Source of the DNA: an uncultured Pluralibacter sp.
Lineage (GTDB): Bacteria > Pseudomonadota > Gammaproteobacteria > Enterobacterales > Enterobacteriaceae
Assembly: GCF_913775985.1 (NCBI RefSeq)
Contig: NZ_CAJYMB010000147.1
Location: 496,001 to 560,000 of the forward strand
Direction: 5' to 3'
Length of the DNA stretch: 64,000 nucleotides
The notes beneath the pieces are model-generated. The model made no database searches. It was not told the origin of the DNA and saw nothing but the letters and a program-made list of their open reading frames with translations. Made by a program: the position numbers and the translations under genes. Below, piece by piece: positions 18,724 to 28,897 of this stretch. How positions within the stretch are numbered: the stretch's first letter is position 1; each line of letters starts with the position of its first letter.

Positions 18724-19719
18724 ATGCAACAGCGTCAATTAGGCAATCAGGCATTACAGGTTTCAGCGCTCGGGCTGGGCTGCATGGGAATGAGTTTTGG
18801 CTACGGGCAAAACGATGAGAAGCAGGCGCTGAATACCCTGGCGCGCGCGTTTGAACTGGGGATTAACTTTCTCGACACCGCGGAGGTTTACGGGCCCTAC
18901 ACTAACGAAATGCTGCTGGCGAAAGCCATTAAGGGCCGCCCGGATATCAAAGTTGCCACCAAGTTCGGCTTCCGTATTGCTGAAGAGGGCGAGGGCAGGG
19001 CGCGGATGACCGGTGCGAACAGCGATCCGGCCCACATTCGCCGGGCGGTTGAAGGCTCGCTGACTCGCCTCGGCGTTGAAACCATTGAGCTGCTGTATCA
19101 GCATCGGCCCGATCCGGCGGTGCCGGTTGAAGATGTGGTCGGCGTGATGGCAGATCTGGTCCGCGAAGGTAAGGTGAAATATCTCGGCCTGTCCGAAGTC
19201 TCTTCCGCCACCCTGCGTCGGGCGCAGTCGGTACATCCCATTTCGGCGCTGCAAAATGAATACTCTCTGTGGAGCCGCGAACCCGAGCAGGCGCTGCTGG
19301 CTACCTGCCGCGAGCTGAATATCGGCTTCGTGCCCTACAGCCCGCTGGGGCGCGGCTTTCTCACCGGTAAATTCCCGGCGGCGGATACGCTGGCCGAGGA
19401 CGATTTTCGCCGCACGCTGCCGCGTTTTCAGCGGGATGCGCAGGCGCACAACCAGCGGCTGGTCAATCAGCTGACCATAATGGCAGAGGATTATCGCGCC
19501 ACAGCGGCCCAGCTGGCGCTGGCATGGGTGCTGGCCAAAGGCGAGTTTATCGTGCCCATCCCGGGCGCCAGCAAAATCGCCCACCTGGAGCAAAACTGCG
19601 GCGCGGTGAATATCGCGCTGCGACCTGCGGATCTTGCCACGCTGGATACCCTGTTCAGCCCGCAGAACGTCCACGGCGAGCGCTACAATCCGGGGGAGTT
19701 CGCGATGGTGGAGCGATAG
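18724..19719 (+). CDS. Aldo/keto reductase
   Basis: NADPH-dependent (beta/alpha)8 barrel oxidoreductase of 331 residues, cytoplasmic. The catalytic tetrad is visible as Asp51, Tyr56 (DTAEVYGPY), Lys80 (ATKFGF) and His127 (YQHRPDP), and the C-terminal cofactor loop has the IPGASKIAHLEQN motif. The substrate cannot be predicted; relatives act on a range of aldehydes and ketones. The ATG preceded by GAGG at 9 bases was chosen over an in-frame ATG 15 bp upstream. Probably controlled by the divergent LysR-family regulator. Confidence 0.88.
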   Translation: MQQRQLGNQALQVSALGLGCMGMSFGYGQNDEKQALNTLARAFELGINFLDTAEVYGPYTNEMLLAKAIKGRPDIKVATKFGFRIAEEGEGRARMTGANSDPAHIRRAVEGSLTRLGVETIELLYQHRPDPAVPVEDVVGVMADLVREGKVKYLGLSEVSSATLRRAQSVHPISALQNEYSLWSREPEQALLATCRELNIGFVPYSPLGRGFLTGKFPAADTLAEDDFRRTLPRFQRDAQAHNQRLVNQLTIMAEDYRATAAQLALAWVLAKGEFIVPIPGASKIAHLEQNCGAVNIALRPADLATLDTLFSPQNVHGERYNPGEFAMVER

Positions 19720-19739
19720 AAGTGCGTTGAGATGATGGA

Positions 19740-19762
19740 GCAGGCCCGGGCGGCCTGCCTTT
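19740..19762 (+). terminator. Possible terminator of the aldo/keto reductase gene
   Basis: Seven-bp stem GCAGGCC / GGCCTGC with loop CGGGC, followed by CTTTCC. The U-tract is short. Confidence 0.45.
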
Positions 19763-19895
19763 CCCGAACGCTGATAACGAATGCGTATTGAGACGAGATG
19801 TAAAAAATTATTGAGCGTAAAAATCGATTTTATGCCTTATTTATTTTGACCTTAACGATTCAGCGTGTTTTTAATGTTGCTTTTTTGTAAACGGA

Positions 19896-19924
19896 TTAAC
19901 ACTGCGCCAAATACCTGCTATCCT
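19896..19924 (+). promoter_or_regulatory. acnB promoter
   Basis: TTAACA (19896-19901) and TATCCT (19919-19924) have 17-bp spacing, and the -10 is extended by TGC immediately upstream. Predicted start near 19931, leaving a leader of roughly 100 bases. Confidence 0.55.
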
Positions 19925-20028
19925 GCCGTTCGCGGTATCGGGCATTTACCCCTACTAACTGCTGTCTCACAGGAGCGTGAAGTGAAAAACGCCGGCCGCG
20001 TATGACAATGAGAGCGAGGAGAACCGTC

Positions 20029-22626
20029 GTGCTAGAAGAATACCGTAAGCACGTAGCTGAACGTGCCGCCGAAGGGATTGTGCCCAAACCTTTAGATGCA
20101 ACCCAAATGTCCGGGCTCGTTGAGCTGCTAAAAAATCCGCCCGCGGGCGAAGAAGAATTCCTGTTAGATCTGTTAATTAACCGCGTACCCCCGGGCGTCG
20201 ATGAAGCCGCCTACGTTAAAGCCGGATTCCTGGCCGCTGTCGCCAAAGGCGAAGCCACCTCCCCTCTGGTTACTCCTGAAAAAGCCATCGAACTGCTCGG
20301 TACCATGCAGGGCGGCTACAACATTCATCCGCTGATTGATGCGCTGGACAGCGACGCGCTGGCACCGATTGCCGCCAAAGCGCTGTCCCACACTCTGTTG
20401 ATGTTTGACAGCTTCTACGATGTTGAAGAGAAAGCAAAAGCGGGCAACGCCTACGCGAAGCAGGTGATGCAGTCCTGGGCCGATGCCGAATGGTTCCAGA
20501 GCCGCGATCCGCTGGCCGAGAAAATTACCGTTACCGTCTTTAAAGTCACCGGTGAAACCAACACCGACGATCTCTCTCCGGCACCAGATGCGTGGTCGCG
20601 TCCCGACATCCCGCTGCACGCGCTGGCAATGCTGAAGAACGCCCGCGAAGGCATTATTCCCGATCAGCCCGGCTCCGTAGGCCCGATCAAACAAATTGAA
20701 GACCTGCAGGCGAAAGGTTTTCCGCTGGCCTACGTCGGCGACGTTGTCGGTACCGGTTCCTCCCGTAAATCCGCGACCAACTCGGTACTGTGGTTTATGG
20801 GCGACGACATCCCGCACGTGCCGAACAAGCGCGGCGGCGGCGTGGTGCTCGGCGGTAAAATCGCGCCTATCTTCTTCAACACCATGGAAGATGCGGGCGC
20901 CCTGCCGATTGAAGTTGACGTGTCCGATATGAATATGGGCGACGTCATTGATATCTATCCGTTCAAAGGCGAAGTGCGCAATCACGAAACCGGCGATCTG
21001 CTGGCAAGTTTTGAGCTGAAAACCGATGTGCTGATCGATGAAGTGCGCGCCGGCGGCCGTATTCCGCTGATCATCGGCCGCGGGCTGACCACCAAAGCGC
21101 GCGAAGCGCTCGGCCTGCCGCACAGCGACGTGTTCCGTAAAGCAAAAGACGTGGCCGAAAGCAGCCGCGGCTTCTCGCTGGCGCAGAAGATGGTTGGCCG
21201 CGCCTGCGGCGTGCAGGGCATTCGTCCCGGCGCCTATTGCGAGCCGAAAATGACCTCCGTGGGCTCTCAGGATACCACCGGCCCGATGACCCGCGACGAG
21301 CTGAAAGATCTGGCCTGTCTGGGCTTCTCGTCGGATCTGGTGATGCAGTCTTTCTGCCACACAGCGGCCTATCCGAAGCCGGTTGACGTCACCACCCACC
21401 ACACGCTGCCGGACTTTATCATGAACCGCGGCGGCGTCTCCCTGCGTCCGGGCGACGGCATTATCCACAGCTGGCTGAACCGCATGCTGCTGCCGGACAC
21501 CGTCGGTACCGGCGGCGATTCTCATACCCGCTTCCCGATTGGTATCTCCTTCCCGGCGGGCTCCGGGCTGGTGGCCTTTGCCGCCGCCACCGGCGTCATG
21601 CCGCTGGACATGCCGGAATCGGTGCTGGTGCGCTTTAAGGGCAAAATGCAGCCGGGGATCACCCTGCGCGATCTGGTGCACGCTATCCCGCTGTACGCCA
21701 TCAAGCAGGGCCTGCTGACCGTTGAGAAGAAGGGTAAGAAAAACATCTTCTCCGGCCGCATCCTGGAAATTGAAGGCCTGCCGGATCTTAAAGTCGAACA
21801 GGCTTTCGAACTGTCCGATGCTTCCGCCGAGCGTTCAGCCGCGGGCTGCACCATCAAGCTGGATCAGGCGCCGATTATCGAGTACCTCAACTCCAACATC
21901 GTGCTGCTGAAGTGGATGATCGCAGAAGGTTACGGCGATCGCCGCACCCTCGAGCGCCGCGTTGAAGGCATGGAGAAATGGCTGGCGGATCCGCAGCTGC
22001 TGGAAGGCGATGCCGATGCAGAATATGCAGCGGTGATCGATATCGATCTGGCGGACATCAAAGAGCCTATCCTGTGCGCGCCGAACGATCCGGACGATGC
22101 GCGCCTGCTCTCTGACGTGCAGGGCAATAAAATCGACGAAGTCTTTATCGGTTCCTGCATGACCAACATCGGCCACTTCCGCGCGGCGGGCAAGCTGCTG
22201 GACAGCTACAAAGGCCAGCTGCCGACCCGCCTGTGGGTTGCACCGCCGACCAAAATGGACGCCGCGCAGCTCACCGAAGAGGGCTACTACAGCATCTTTG
22301 GCAAGAGCGGCGCGCGGGTCGAGATCCCGGGCTGCTCGCTGTGCATGGGCAACCAGGCGCGGGTCGCCGACGGCGCGACGGTGGTTTCCACCTCAACCCG
22401 TAACTTCCCGAACCGCCTCGGCAACGGCGCCAACGTCTACCTGGCTTCTGCTGAGCTGGCGGCGGTTGCTGCCCTGCTCGGCAAGCTGCCGACGCCGGAA
22501 GAGTATCTGACCTACACCTCCAAAGTGGACGAAACCGCGGCGGACACCTATCGCTATCTGAACTTCGATAAGCTTTCTGAATACACCGAGAAAGCCGACG
22601 GCGTTATCTTCCAGACCGCGGTATAA
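20029..22626 (+). CDS. acnB: Bifunctional aconitate hydratase 2 / 2-methylisocitrate dehydratase
   Basis: Main TCA-cycle aconitase, interconverting citrate and isocitrate with a [4Fe-4S] cluster; the apoprotein can bind RNA in E. coli. From the GTG the protein has 865 residues, as in E. coli. It starts with the HEAT-like AcnB N-terminal domain, then the swivel domain ([17 protein letters not shown]), and the catalytic domains with [11 protein letters not shown] and the cluster ligands in GSCMTN and [12 protein letters not shown] was chosen because GAGGAG precedes it by about 8 bases and the family begins [16 protein letters not shown]; an upstream in-frame ATG would add nine unsupported residues. 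Confidence 0.98.
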   Translation: MLEEYRKHVAERAAEGIVPKPLDATQMSGLVELLKNPPAGEEEFLLDLLINRVPPGVDEAAYVKAGFLAAVAKGEATSPLVTPEKAIELLGTMQGGYNIHPLIDALDSDALAPIAAKALSHTLLMFDSFYDVEEKAKAGNAYAKQVMQSWADAEWFQSRDPLAEKITVTVFKVTGETNTDDLSPAPDAWSRPDIPLHALAMLKNAREGIIPDQPGSVGPIKQIEDLQAKGFPLAYVGDVVGTGSSRKSATNSVLWFMGDDIPHVPNKRGGGVVLGGKIAPIFFNTMEDAGALPIEVDVSDMNMGDVIDIYPFKGEVRNHETGDLLASFELKTDVLIDEVRAGGRIPLIIGRGLTTKAREALGLPHSDVFRKAKDVAESSRGFSLAQKMVGRACGVQGIRPGAYCEPKMTSVGSQDTTGPMTRDELKDLACLGFSSDLVMQSFCHTAAYPKPVDVTTHHTLPDFIMNRGGVSLRPGDGIIHSWLNRMLLPDTVGTGGDSHTRFPIGISFPAGSGLVAFAAATGVMPLDMPESVLVRFKGKMQPGITLRDLVHAIPLYAIKQGLLTVEKKGKKNIFSGRILEIEGLPDLKVEQAFELSDASAERSAAGCTIKLDQAPIIEYLNSNIVLLKWMIAEGYGDRRTLERRVEGMEKWLADPQLLEGDADAEYAAVIDIDLADIKEPILCAPNDPDDARLLSDVQGNKIDEVFIGSCMTNIGHFRAAGKLLDSYKGQLPTRLWVAPPTKMDAAQLTEEGYYSIFGKSGARVEIPGCSLCMGNQARVADGATVVSTSTRNFPNRLGNGANVYLASAELAAVAALLGKLPTPEEYLTYTSKVDETAADTYRYLNFDKLSEYTEKADGVIFQTAV

Positions 22627-22639
22627 TCTCTGCCCCTGA

Positions 22640-22672
22640 AACCCTCTCCCGCCCGGGAGAGGGTTTTATTTT
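22640..22672 (+). terminator. Rho-independent terminator of acnB
   Basis: Eleven-bp stem AACCCTCTCCC / GGGAGAGGGTT, loop GCCC, followed by TTATTTT. The arm resembles hairpins found after yadH and fhuB. Confidence 0.88.
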
Positions 22673-22737
22673 GCCCGCCGCTTTTTTTCTCCCCGCCAGC
22701 TGCGATAATTAACCCTCGTTTTGTTGAGGAAAGCATC

Positions 22738-23100
22738 ATGGAATACGAGTTTTTGCGCGACGTCACCGGCGTGGTAAAAGTGCGCATGTCAATGGATCAC
22801 GAGGCCGTCGGCCACTGGTTTAACGAAGAAGTGAAAGACAATCTTGCGCTGCTGGATGAGGTTGAGCAGGCCGCTGCAGACCTTAAGGGTACCGAACGCG
22901 CCTGGCAGCGGGTAGGCCATGAGTACACCCTGTGGATGGACGGCGAAGAGATCATGATCCGCGCCAACCAGCTCGATTTCACCGGCGACGAAATGGAAGA
23001 GGGGATGAGCTATTACGACGAGGAGAGCCTCTCCTTGTGCGGCGTAGAGGATTTTCTGGCGGTGGTGGCCGGCTACCGGCGTTTTCTGGCGGAGCGCTGA
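22738..23100 (+). CDS. yacL: UPF0231 family protein YacL
   Basis: Small cytoplasmic protein of 120 residues and unknown function, conserved downstream of acnB in enterobacteria. It is acidic, with the recognisable start [11 protein letters not shown], a central [18 protein letters not shown] and a C-terminal [19 protein letters not shown]. No catalytic motif or membrane segment is visible. GAGGA precedes the ATG. The strong acnB terminator upstream suggests its own promoter in the short gap. Confidence 0.93.
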   Translation: MEYEFLRDVTGVVKVRMSMDHEAVGHWFNEEVKDNLALLDEVEQAAADLKGTERAWQRVGHEYTLWMDGEEIMIRANQLDFTGDEMEEGMSYYDEESLSLCGVEDFLAVVAGYRRFLAER

Positions 23101-23280
23101 GCCGTGTTGAGCCATAAAACCGGTGGCCTATAAAGTGTGATTTGGCGCACGTCAATAGATTAACCGCGCTGTATCCTTGCGCCAACGCATCTTTACGGTT
23201 CTTTAACGTTTTTACATCTCTGAAACGAAAAGATAAAGTTACCTCTCAAGGGGTATTCTTAAACTTTAAGAGGGATGTTT

Positions 23281-23895
23281 ATGAATTTATTTGAAATGAC
23301 GCCGCCTGTGCGCAGGCGCTACGGCCTGGCCGCTTTTATTGGCCTCATTGCAGGGATTGTTTCTGCGTTTGTTAAATGGGGCGCTGAAGTGCCACTCCCG
23401 CCGCGCAGCCCGGTGGATATGTTTACCAGCGCCTGCGGGCCGGAGTCGCTGATCCGTGCCGCGGAGCACATCGACTGCTCGCGAAACTTTCTTAATCCGC
23501 CCTATATTTTTCTGCGCGACTGGATCGGGATGGCCGATCCTAACGCCGCGGTTTATACCTTCGCCGGGCACGTGTTTAACTGGGTCGGCGTGACGCATAT
23601 TATCTTTTCGATTGTTTTTGCGGTGGGCTATTGCGTCGTTGCCGAAGTCTTTCCGAAAATCAAACTCTGGCAGGGCTTACTGGCGGGCGCGCTGGCGCAG
23701 CTGTTTGTGCATATGATTTCATTCCCGCTGATGGGCCTGACGCCGCCGCTGTTTACGCTGCCGTGGTATGAAAACGTCTCTGAAATAATAGGGCACCTGG
23801 TGTGGTTCTGGTCGATTGAAATTATTCGCCGCGATCTGCGCAACAGAATGACCCACGAGCCGGATCCCGAAATTCCGCTCGGCGCAAACCGATAA
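23281..23895 (+). CDS. yagU: Inner-membrane protein YagU (DUF1440)
   Basis: A 204-residue integral membrane protein nearly identical in length and sequence, from memory, to E. coli YagU, which has been linked to acid resistance. Hydrophobic segments lie near residues 15-33, about 90-118 ([26 protein letters not shown]), 125-150 and at [11 protein letters not shown]. An AGAGGG ribosome-binding site is 6 bases from the chosen ATG; an ATG two codons earlier is less well spaced. In E. coli K-12 yagU lies elsewhere on the chromosome, so its position between yacL and speD is a lineage difference. Confidence 0.9.
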   Translation: MNLFEMTPPVRRRYGLAAFIGLIAGIVSAFVKWGAEVPLPPRSPVDMFTSACGPESLIRAAEHIDCSRNFLNPPYIFLRDWIGMADPNAAVYTFAGHVFNWVGVTHIIFSIVFAVGYCVVAEVFPKIKLWQGLLAGALAQLFVHMISFPLMGLTPPLFTLPWYENVSEIIGHLVWFWSIEIIRRDLRNRMTHEPDPEIPLGANR

Positions 23896-23946
23896 GTATT
23901 CCTGCAATGGTGCCGCGTGCGCCATTGTTATCTATCCGGGTTGAAA

Positions 23947-23972
23947 TAAAAACGACACCCGCAGGTGTCGTT
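23947..23972 (-). terminator. Rho-independent terminator of speED
   Basis: Nine-bp stem AACGACACC / GGTGTCGTT with a 4-base loop. On the minus strand TTTATTTC follows the stem, directly after the speD stop. It may also help stop yagU transcripts from the other side. Confidence 0.85.
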
Positions 23973-23983
23973 ATTCACTACCG

Positions 23984-24778
23984 CTACATCACCGGGATAT
24001 TTCGCCCGTAATAAATCTCGCGCATCTCTTTCCACAGCAGATCGGTAATGATCCCGCGCTCTTCTTCGCTGAGATCTTCCGGCCGGGTGTGGAACATATA
24101 GTGCTGCAGATCGAACTCTTTCAGCAGCATTTTGGTATGGAAGAGATTCTCCTGATAGACGTTCACATCCATCATGTCGTACAGCGACTTCATGTCGTCG
24201 GACATAAAGTTTTGAATCGAGTTAATTTCGTGATCAATGAAGTGCTTCACGCCGTTCAGATCGCGGGTGAAGCCGCGCACCCGGTAGTCGATAGTGACGA
24301 TATCCGATTCCAGCTGGTGGATCAGATAGTTCAGCGCGTTGAGCGGAGAGATAACGCCGCAGGTTGAAACTTCGATATCGGCGCGAAAGGTGCAGAGCCC
24401 GCCTTCCGGGTGGCTTTCCGGGTAGGTATGCACGCAGATATGGCTCTTATCGAGATGGGCGACCACCGCCTCCGGCAGCGGGCCGGGGTGCTCGGTGGGA
24501 TCCACCAGTTTAGGATCGACCGGCTCTTCGCTCACCAGAATGGTGACGCTGGCACCCTGCGGCTCGTAGTCCTGGCGGGCAATATTAAGGATGTTTGCAC
24601 CGATGATGGAGCAGGTCTCTGACAAGATTTCCGTCAGGCGATTGGCGTTATAGAGTTCGTCGATATAGGCGATGTAGCCGTCCCGCTCCTCGGCGGTTTT
24701 GGCGTAGCAGATATCGTAAATACAAAAACTCAGGCTTTTGGTCAGATTATTAAAGCCGTGCAGCTTCAGTTTTTTCAA
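23984..24778 (-). CDS. speD: S-adenosylmethionine decarboxylase proenzyme
   Basis: Makes decarboxylated S-adenosylmethionine, the aminopropyl donor for spermidine. The 264-residue proenzyme self-cleaves between Lys111 and Ser112 ([10 protein letters not shown]), turning Ser112 into the catalytic pyruvoyl group; Cys140 (EVSTCG) is the conserved active-site cysteine. The start codon is TTG, not ATG. The AAGGAGG ribosome-binding site 9 bases upstream overlaps the speE stop codon, so speD translation is probably coupled to speE. Second gene of speED, ending at a strong terminator. Confidence 0.97.
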   Translation of the reverse strand: MKKLKLHGFNNLTKSLSFCIYDICYAKTAEERDGYIAYIDELYNANRLTEILSETCSIIGANILNIARQDYEPQGASVTILVSEEPVDPKLVDPTEHPGPLPEAVVAHLDKSHICVHTYPESHPEGGLCTFRADIEVSTCGVISPLNALNYLIHQLESDIVTIDYRVRGFTRDLNGVKHFIDHEINSIQNFMSDDMKSLYDMMDVNVYQENLFHTKMLLKEFDLQHYMFHTRPEDLSEEERGIITDLLWKEMREIYYGRNIPVM

Positions 24779-24792
24779 TTTGGCTCACCTCC

Positions 24793-25650
24793 TTAGTTGG
24801 ACAGCGCGTCCTGCAGATACTGTGGAAGGGCAAAGGCCGCCGCGTGGATGGCCGCGTTGTAGTAACGACAGCGCAGGCCGCTGCGGTGAAAGCGGGCCTG
24901 AATAATCTCCGCAGACAGGTGGCGCAGGGCGGGGTTATCCGTGGCCCAGGCGAAGGTCATGATGCCGCCGTAGTAGGTTGGGATCGCCGCCTGGTAGAAG
25001 CTGACGTCGCCGAAGTAGTTGCCGAGCTTGCGATGGCTGTCGATGGCTTCATCCTGCTGCAGGAAGCAGACGCCGTTCTGGGCGACGAAGATCCCGCCGG
25101 GGTTGAGGCAGCGCTTGCAGCCTTCGTAAAATGCGGAGGTGAACAGGCTTTCACCGGGGCCGACAGGATCGGTGCAGTCGGAGATGATCACGTCGAAGGT
25201 TTGCGCGGTCTGGTTAACAAAATTGACGCCGTCGTCAATCACCAGCGTGAAGCGCGGATCGTCGAAGCTACCGGCGCTGTGGTTGGGCAGGTACTGGCGG
25301 CAAAAGGAGACCACGCCCGCATCAATCTCAACCATCGTAATGCTTTCAACGCCGGCGTGGCGGCTGACTTCACGCAGCATTGCGCCATCGCCGCCGCCGA
25401 CGATCAGCACGTGCTTCGCCTGACCGTGCGCCAGCAGCGGCACGTGAGTGAGCATTTCGTGGTAGATAAATTCGTCGCGCTCGGTGGTCTGCACCACGCC
25501 GTCGAGAGCCATCACGCGGCCAAAGGCGGCGTTTTCAAAGATGATCAGATCCTGATGATCGGTTTTTTCGTGGTACAGAACGTTATCCACGGAAAAATAC
25601 TGACCAAACTGGTTGTGCAGCGTTTCGTGCCACACCTTGTTATCGGTCAT
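24793..25650 (-). CDS. speE: Spermidine synthase
   Basis: Transfers an aminopropyl group from decarboxylated AdoMet to putrescine. The 285-residue protein shows the N-terminal beta-strand domain ([13 protein letters not shown]), the nucleotide-binding GGGDGA at 85-90, the acidic VEIDAGVV, and the catalytic Asp158 in [12 protein letters not shown] with a downstream IPTYYGG substrate loop. It is a few residues shorter at the C-terminus than E. coli SpeE (288). GAGGAGG precedes the ATG. It is the first gene of the operon; yacC lies upstream in the same direction with a 106-bp gap. Confidence 0.97.
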   Translation of the reverse strand: MTDNKVWHETLHNQFGQYFSVDNVLYHEKTDHQDLIIFENAAFGRVMALDGVVQTTERDEFIYHEMLTHVPLLAHGQAKHVLIVGGGDGAMLREVSRHAGVESITMVEIDAGVVSFCRQYLPNHSAGSFDDPRFTLVIDDGVNFVNQTAQTFDVIISDCTDPVGPGESLFTSAFYEGCKRCLNPGGIFVAQNGVCFLQQDEAIDSHRKLGNYFGDVSFYQAAIPTYYGGIMTFAWATDNPALRHLSAEIIQARFHRSGLRCRYYNAAIHAAAFALPQYLQDALSN

Positions 25651-25756
25651 GGGCTGATACCTCCTCTGTTAACACCCTTACAAAACGGGCGCAACATGAT
25701 AGCTAACAACGACCGTGGATGCACGGTCATTATCTCAGCAGGAGGCGGCGGTTATT

Positions 25757-26104
25757 TTACTTAACGTAGGCGAGCAGGCTCAGGGAGTCGCGGGCGAGCG
25801 CCTTGCATTTTTTAGGGGTGGGAATGCGGATGCCGCTAAGATCGCGGTAGCTGTCTTCGCCGAGCGCCTTCATATTGAAAGCCTCGTAATTACTGAGATC
25901 CCACTGGTTCTGCTGGGCAAAGAAGATCAGCGCGCGGCGGATCTGCTGATTGGGGAGATTCTGGTAGCCGCAGTCGTTTTTCAGAAATACAAATACTGCC
26001 GTCAAATCGGCCATATCCTCAGCCTCGGACTCGCTCAGCGCAAAGCTGCTGGCGGAAAATGCGAACAGTGCACCGAACAGCACAGTTCTGAAAAACGTTT
26101 TCAT
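25757..26104 (-). CDS. yacC: PulS/OutS-type pilotin-like protein YacC
   Basis: Small secreted protein of 115 residues, same length as E. coli YacC. A signal peptide (MKTFFRTVLFGALFAFSASSFA) precedes a mature domain with two cysteines (NDCGYQ and KKCKAL) and the conserved ESEAEDMADLTAVFVFLKNDCG stretch in the pilotin family. Unlike PulS, the signal ends in a type I site rather than a lipobox, so it should be periplasmic and not a lipoprotein. Its function is undetermined. The ATG was chosen at the signal peptide; an upstream in-frame start adds 13 unlikely residues. Confidence 0.88.
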   Translation of the reverse strand: MKTFFRTVLFGALFAFSASSFALSESEAEDMADLTAVFVFLKNDCGYQNLPNQQIRRALIFFAQQNQWDLSNYEAFNMKALGEDSYRDLSGIRIPTPKKCKALARDSLSLLAYVK

Positions 26105-26183
26105 TTCTTTTACCGTTGAACGCACGAAACTCAACATTAGCATACTTCAAATGCTTGCGCAGACCTTTCTGGCGCGCTTTTAC

Positions 26184-26214
26184 TTGACCTTCCGCTAAGG
26201 GCAGGGGCTAAGCT
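26184..26214 (+). promoter_or_regulatory. CueR-dependent cueO promoter
   Basis: TTGACC (-35, 26184-26189) and TAAGCT (-10, 26209-26214) are separated by 19 bp, the long spacer of MerR-family promoters. Within the spacer CCTTCC and GGCAGG form the imperfect dyad expected for CueR. Copper(I)-activated expression of cueO is established in E. coli. Confidence 0.8.
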
Positions 26215-26246
26215 CAAAACGTCATCACAGATCTAAGGATGTGAAC

Positions 26247-27854
26247 ATGCAACGTCGTGAATTTATCAAGCTGGCTACTGCGCTCGGCATTACCAGCGCC
26301 CTGCCGCTTTGGAGCCAGCGTGCGCTGGCAGCGAGCCGTCCTCCGCTCCCTATTCCGCCGGAGATGCTGCCGGACGCCAACAGTCATCTGGTGCTGGATA
26401 TCCGCAGCGGAACCACCACGTTTGGCGATAACCGGGCGACAACCTGGGGCTACAACGGTAGCCTGCTCGGGCCCGCGCTGCGCCTGCAGCAGGGGAAAGC
26501 GGTTACCGTTCAAATCAATAATCACCTTACCGAAGCAACCACCGTCCACTGGCACGGGCTGGAAGTGCCTGGTGAGGTGGACGGCGGCCCGCAGGGCGTG
26601 ATTAAGCCCGGCGCCAGCCGCACGGTCAGTTTCACCCCGACCCAGCGGGCGGCGACCTGCTGGCTACACCCGCACCAGCACGGTAAAACCGGTCATCAGG
26701 TCGCCATGGGGCTGGCGGGACTGGTGCTGATCGAAGATCTCGCCCTGCGCAAGCTCCTGCTGCCGAAGCAGTGGGGCATTGACGACGTGCCGGTGATTAT
26801 TCAGGACAAGCGCTTTACCGCCGGTGGGCAGATCGATTATCAGCTGGACGTGATGACCGCCGCCGTCGGCTGGTTTGGCGATACGCTGCTGACTAACGGT
26901 GCCCTGTATCCCGAGCATGCCACGCCGCGCGGCTGGCTGCGCCTGCGCCTGCTCAACGGCTGCAACGCCCGCTCGCTGAATATTGCCGCCAGCGACAACC
27001 GCCCGCTGTACGTCATTGCCAGCGACGGCGGCCTGCTGGCCGAGCCGGTCAAGCTAAACGAACTGCCGATGCTGATGGGCGAACGTTTTGAGGTGCTGGT
27101 CGACACACGCGACGGCAGGCCCTTTGATATTGTGACGTTGCCGGTAAGCCAGATGGGCATGTCCATTGCGCCCTTTGACGCTCCGGTGCCGGTACTGCGC
27201 GTTCAGCCGCTGGTGATCCAGGCTTCAGGGAAACTGCCGGATACGCTGGCCACTATTCCCGCGCTGCCGCCGCTGGAGGAGCTGACCCAGCGCCGGCTGC
27301 AGCTGGCGATGGACCCGATGCTCGATATGATGGGCATGCAGGCGCTGATGAAAAAATATGGTCAACAGGCAATGGGCGGGATGGAGATGCACGGCCACGG
27401 CGGCATGAACATGCAGGGCCACGAGGGTATGAACATGCACGGCAATAGCAGCATGAACATGCAAAGCCACAGCGCAATGGGACAAATGCATCACGGCGCC
27501 GGCGGATTCGACTTCTACAATGCCAATACCATTAACGGCAGAGCGTTTAACATGGATGCACCGATGTTTGCGGCCGCCCGCGCTCAGCACGAGCGCTGGC
27601 TGATTTCCGGAGAGGGCGACATGATGCTGCACCCGTTCCATATTCACGGTACCCAGTTCCGCATTCTGTCAGAAAATGGTACGCCGCCCGCGGCGCACCG
27701 CGCCGGCTGGAAGGATACGGTGCGCGTGGAGGGCGGCGTCAGCGAAGTGCTGGTGAAATTCGATCATCCCGCGGCGAAGGAGCAAATGTACATGGCCCAC
27801 TGCCACCTGCTGGAGCACGAAGACACCGGGATGATGCTCGGCTTTACCGTATAG
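26247..27854 (+). CDS. cueO: Multicopper oxidase CueO with extended Met/His-rich segment
   Basis: Periplasmic cuprous oxidase exported by Tat: the N-terminus [14 protein letters not shown] has the twin-arginine motif. Copper ligands appear as HWHGLE, HPHQHG, HPFHIHG and [13 protein letters not shown]. The 535-residue protein is longer than E. coli CueO (516); the extra length includes a Met/His-rich segment at about residues 379-418 made of three 8-residue units with MNM cores. This region binds extra Cu(I) in known CueO proteins. The ATG with AAGGA 7 bases upstream was chosen; a GTG two codons earlier is in frame. Divergent from yacC. Confidence 0.96.
   Translation: MQRREFIKLATALGITSALPLWSQRALAASRPPLPIPPEMLPDANSHLVLDIRSGTTTFGDNRATTWGYNGSLLGPALRLQQGKAVTVQINNHLTEATTVHWHGLEVPGEVDGGPQGVIKPGASRTVSFTPTQRAATCWLHPHQHGKTGHQVAMGLAGLVLIEDLALRKLLLPKQWGIDDVPVIIQDKRFTAGGQIDYQLDVMTAAVGWFGDTLLTNGALYPEHATPRGWLRLRLLNGCNARSLNIAASDNRPLYVIASDGGLLAEPVKLNELPMLMGERFEVLVDTRDGRPFDIVTLPVSQMGMSIAPFDAPVPVLRVQPLVIQASGKLPDTLATIPALPPLEELTQRRLQLAMDPMLDMMGMQALMKKYGQQAMGGMEMHGHGGMNMQGHEGMNMHGNSSMNMQSHSAMGQMHHGAGGFDFYNANTINGRAFNMDAPMFAAARAQHERWLISGEGDMMLHPFHIHGTQFRILSENGTPPAAHRAGWKDTVRVEGGVSEVLVKFDHPAAKEQMYMAHCHLLEHEDTGMMLGFTV
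27399..27470 (+). repeat. Three imperfect 24-bp tandem repeats in cueO
   Basis: Units begin at 27399, 27423 and 27447 and encode [16 protein letters not shown] and SSMNMQSH. All keep ATGAACATGCA in phase. Such an in-frame repeat can expand or contract, changing the number of copper-binding Met/His residues. Confidence 0.85.
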
Positions 27855-27869
27855 CGCGGGCGAATCTCC

Positions 27870-27909
27870 CGTATGGCGGCGTTCAGCCGCCATACGAACG
27901 CGCTTATTT
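27870..27909 (+). terminator. Terminator hairpin of cueO
   Basis: Eleven-bp perfect stem CGTATGGCGGC / GCCGCCATACG with loop GTTCA. A TTATTTTT run lies about 7 bases beyond the stem, overlapping the stop of the convergent esterase gene. Confidence 0.55.
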
Positions 27910-28830
27910 TTCGCCCCCGGCAGCGGTACTTACCCCGGCGACATCCCGCAGCGCCAGCTCCAGGCCAACGGAAAACATCTCGCCGTGAGATAGCGTAGGG
28001 TACTGCACCAGCCGGGCAGGAAGGCCGCGGGCGCTCAGCCCGGCCAGCACGCTGCGGATCCCCTCAATACTTGCCGGCTCCGGCACCTGCGGGTTCCGGC
28101 TGGCGGGCCAGCTCCCTTCAATCACCAGCAGCTGCTTTCCTGACAGGCGGCCGGCGTCAGCCGTCTTCAGCCGGGTTACCAGGCTAATATAGTTCTGACT
28201 CAGCGACGGGCTGGTGGCGTATATCCGGCTGAAAAAGGGCGAGCGGTAGTAAGTATCGAGGGCGAAAATGCCTCCCAGCGAGTGTCCCCAGATGGCGCGG
28301 TGGGCTGTATTCAGCGGAATGCCTTTTTCAGCCACCGGCGCGAGGGTGTTTTCAATCAGCGCCTGAAACGCCGCGTCGCCGCCGCCTTTTCTGCCGTGCA
28401 CCGTCATACTGTCACCGCCCGCTACCGGCGGCGTATAGTCCCAGGCCCGGGCGTAAACATCAAAGGGCAGATTGGTTTGGTAGCCCACCGCGACGATAAC
28501 CGGCGGCGTCCCGGCGGAAAGCTCGCTCAGCAGCTTGTCCGAAAGATGATTCATCACCGCGTTGCCGTCCAGCGTCCACAGAACGGGATACCCGGCGGCG
28601 GGCGGCTTTTTATTCGGTACGGCGGTCCAGACTTTGTAGTGGCGCTGGCCGTCGGCGGAGTCGAAGGTGTTAATGGTGAAGTGGTAGAGCGCGGAGCCCT
28701 TATCGGCGATATTCGGTCCGAGCGGCGTCATGTTCGGCCTGGCGTGCGCCAGACCGGTAAAGAGAAGCGCCAGAAAAAAGGCCGTTGCCCGCGGCAGAGT
28801 CCGCTGCCGGTGATGTGAAAGAAAACGCAT
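27904..28830 (-). CDS. IroE-like periplasmic siderophore esterase
   Basis: Alpha/beta hydrolase of 308 residues resembling IroE, which linearises enterobactin-type and salmochelin trilactones in the periplasm. After an N-terminal signal (ending GLAHA) the mature part starts RPNMTPLGPNIADKGS, almost the same as IroE from memory. The nucleophile motif is GHSLGG, and a late catalytic His occurs in LSHGEMF. It lies 67 bp after a FepA/IroN-like receptor on the same strand, mirroring the iroE-iroN neighbourhood. No iroB, iroC or iroD is present, so it is not a full salmochelin locus. A general Fes/IroE-type esterase is the alternative description. Confidence 0.83.
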   Translation of the reverse strand: MRFLSHHRQRTLPRATAFFLALLFTGLAHARPNMTPLGPNIADKGSALYHFTINTFDSADGQRHYKVWTAVPNKKPPAAGYPVLWTLDGNAVMNHLSDKLLSELSAGTPPVIVAVGYQTNLPFDVYARAWDYTPPVAGGDSMTVHGRKGGGDAAFQALIENTLAPVAEKGIPLNTAHRAIWGHSLGGIFALDTYYRSPFFSRIYATSPSLSQNYISLVTRLKTADAGRLSGKQLLVIEGSWPASRNPQVPEPASIEGIRSVLAGLSARGLPARLVQYPTLSHGEMFSVGLELALRDVAGVSTAAGGEK

Positions 28831-28897
28831 TGCAGTTCGCCCATGTTGGAGTGAAAGACGGCTGCGCGGCGGAAGAGACTTACCGCCGCGCGGTTTA

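Larger units (their letters stand above)
19720..20028 (+). other. Spacer between the reductase gene and acnB
   Basis: These 309 bp contain a possible reductase terminator at 19740-19762 and, further on, the acnB promoter. The AT-rich stretch 19790-19895 has no recognisable ORF or strong repeat; regulators such as CRP, Cra or ArcA could bind there, but I see no clear consensus site. Confidence 0.7.

Noticed and set aside
25711-25728. Hairpin GACCGTG / CACGGTC between yacC and speE as a terminator
   Set aside because: Stem is short and the following minus-strand sequence GTTGTTAGC is not a U-tract; left unassigned.
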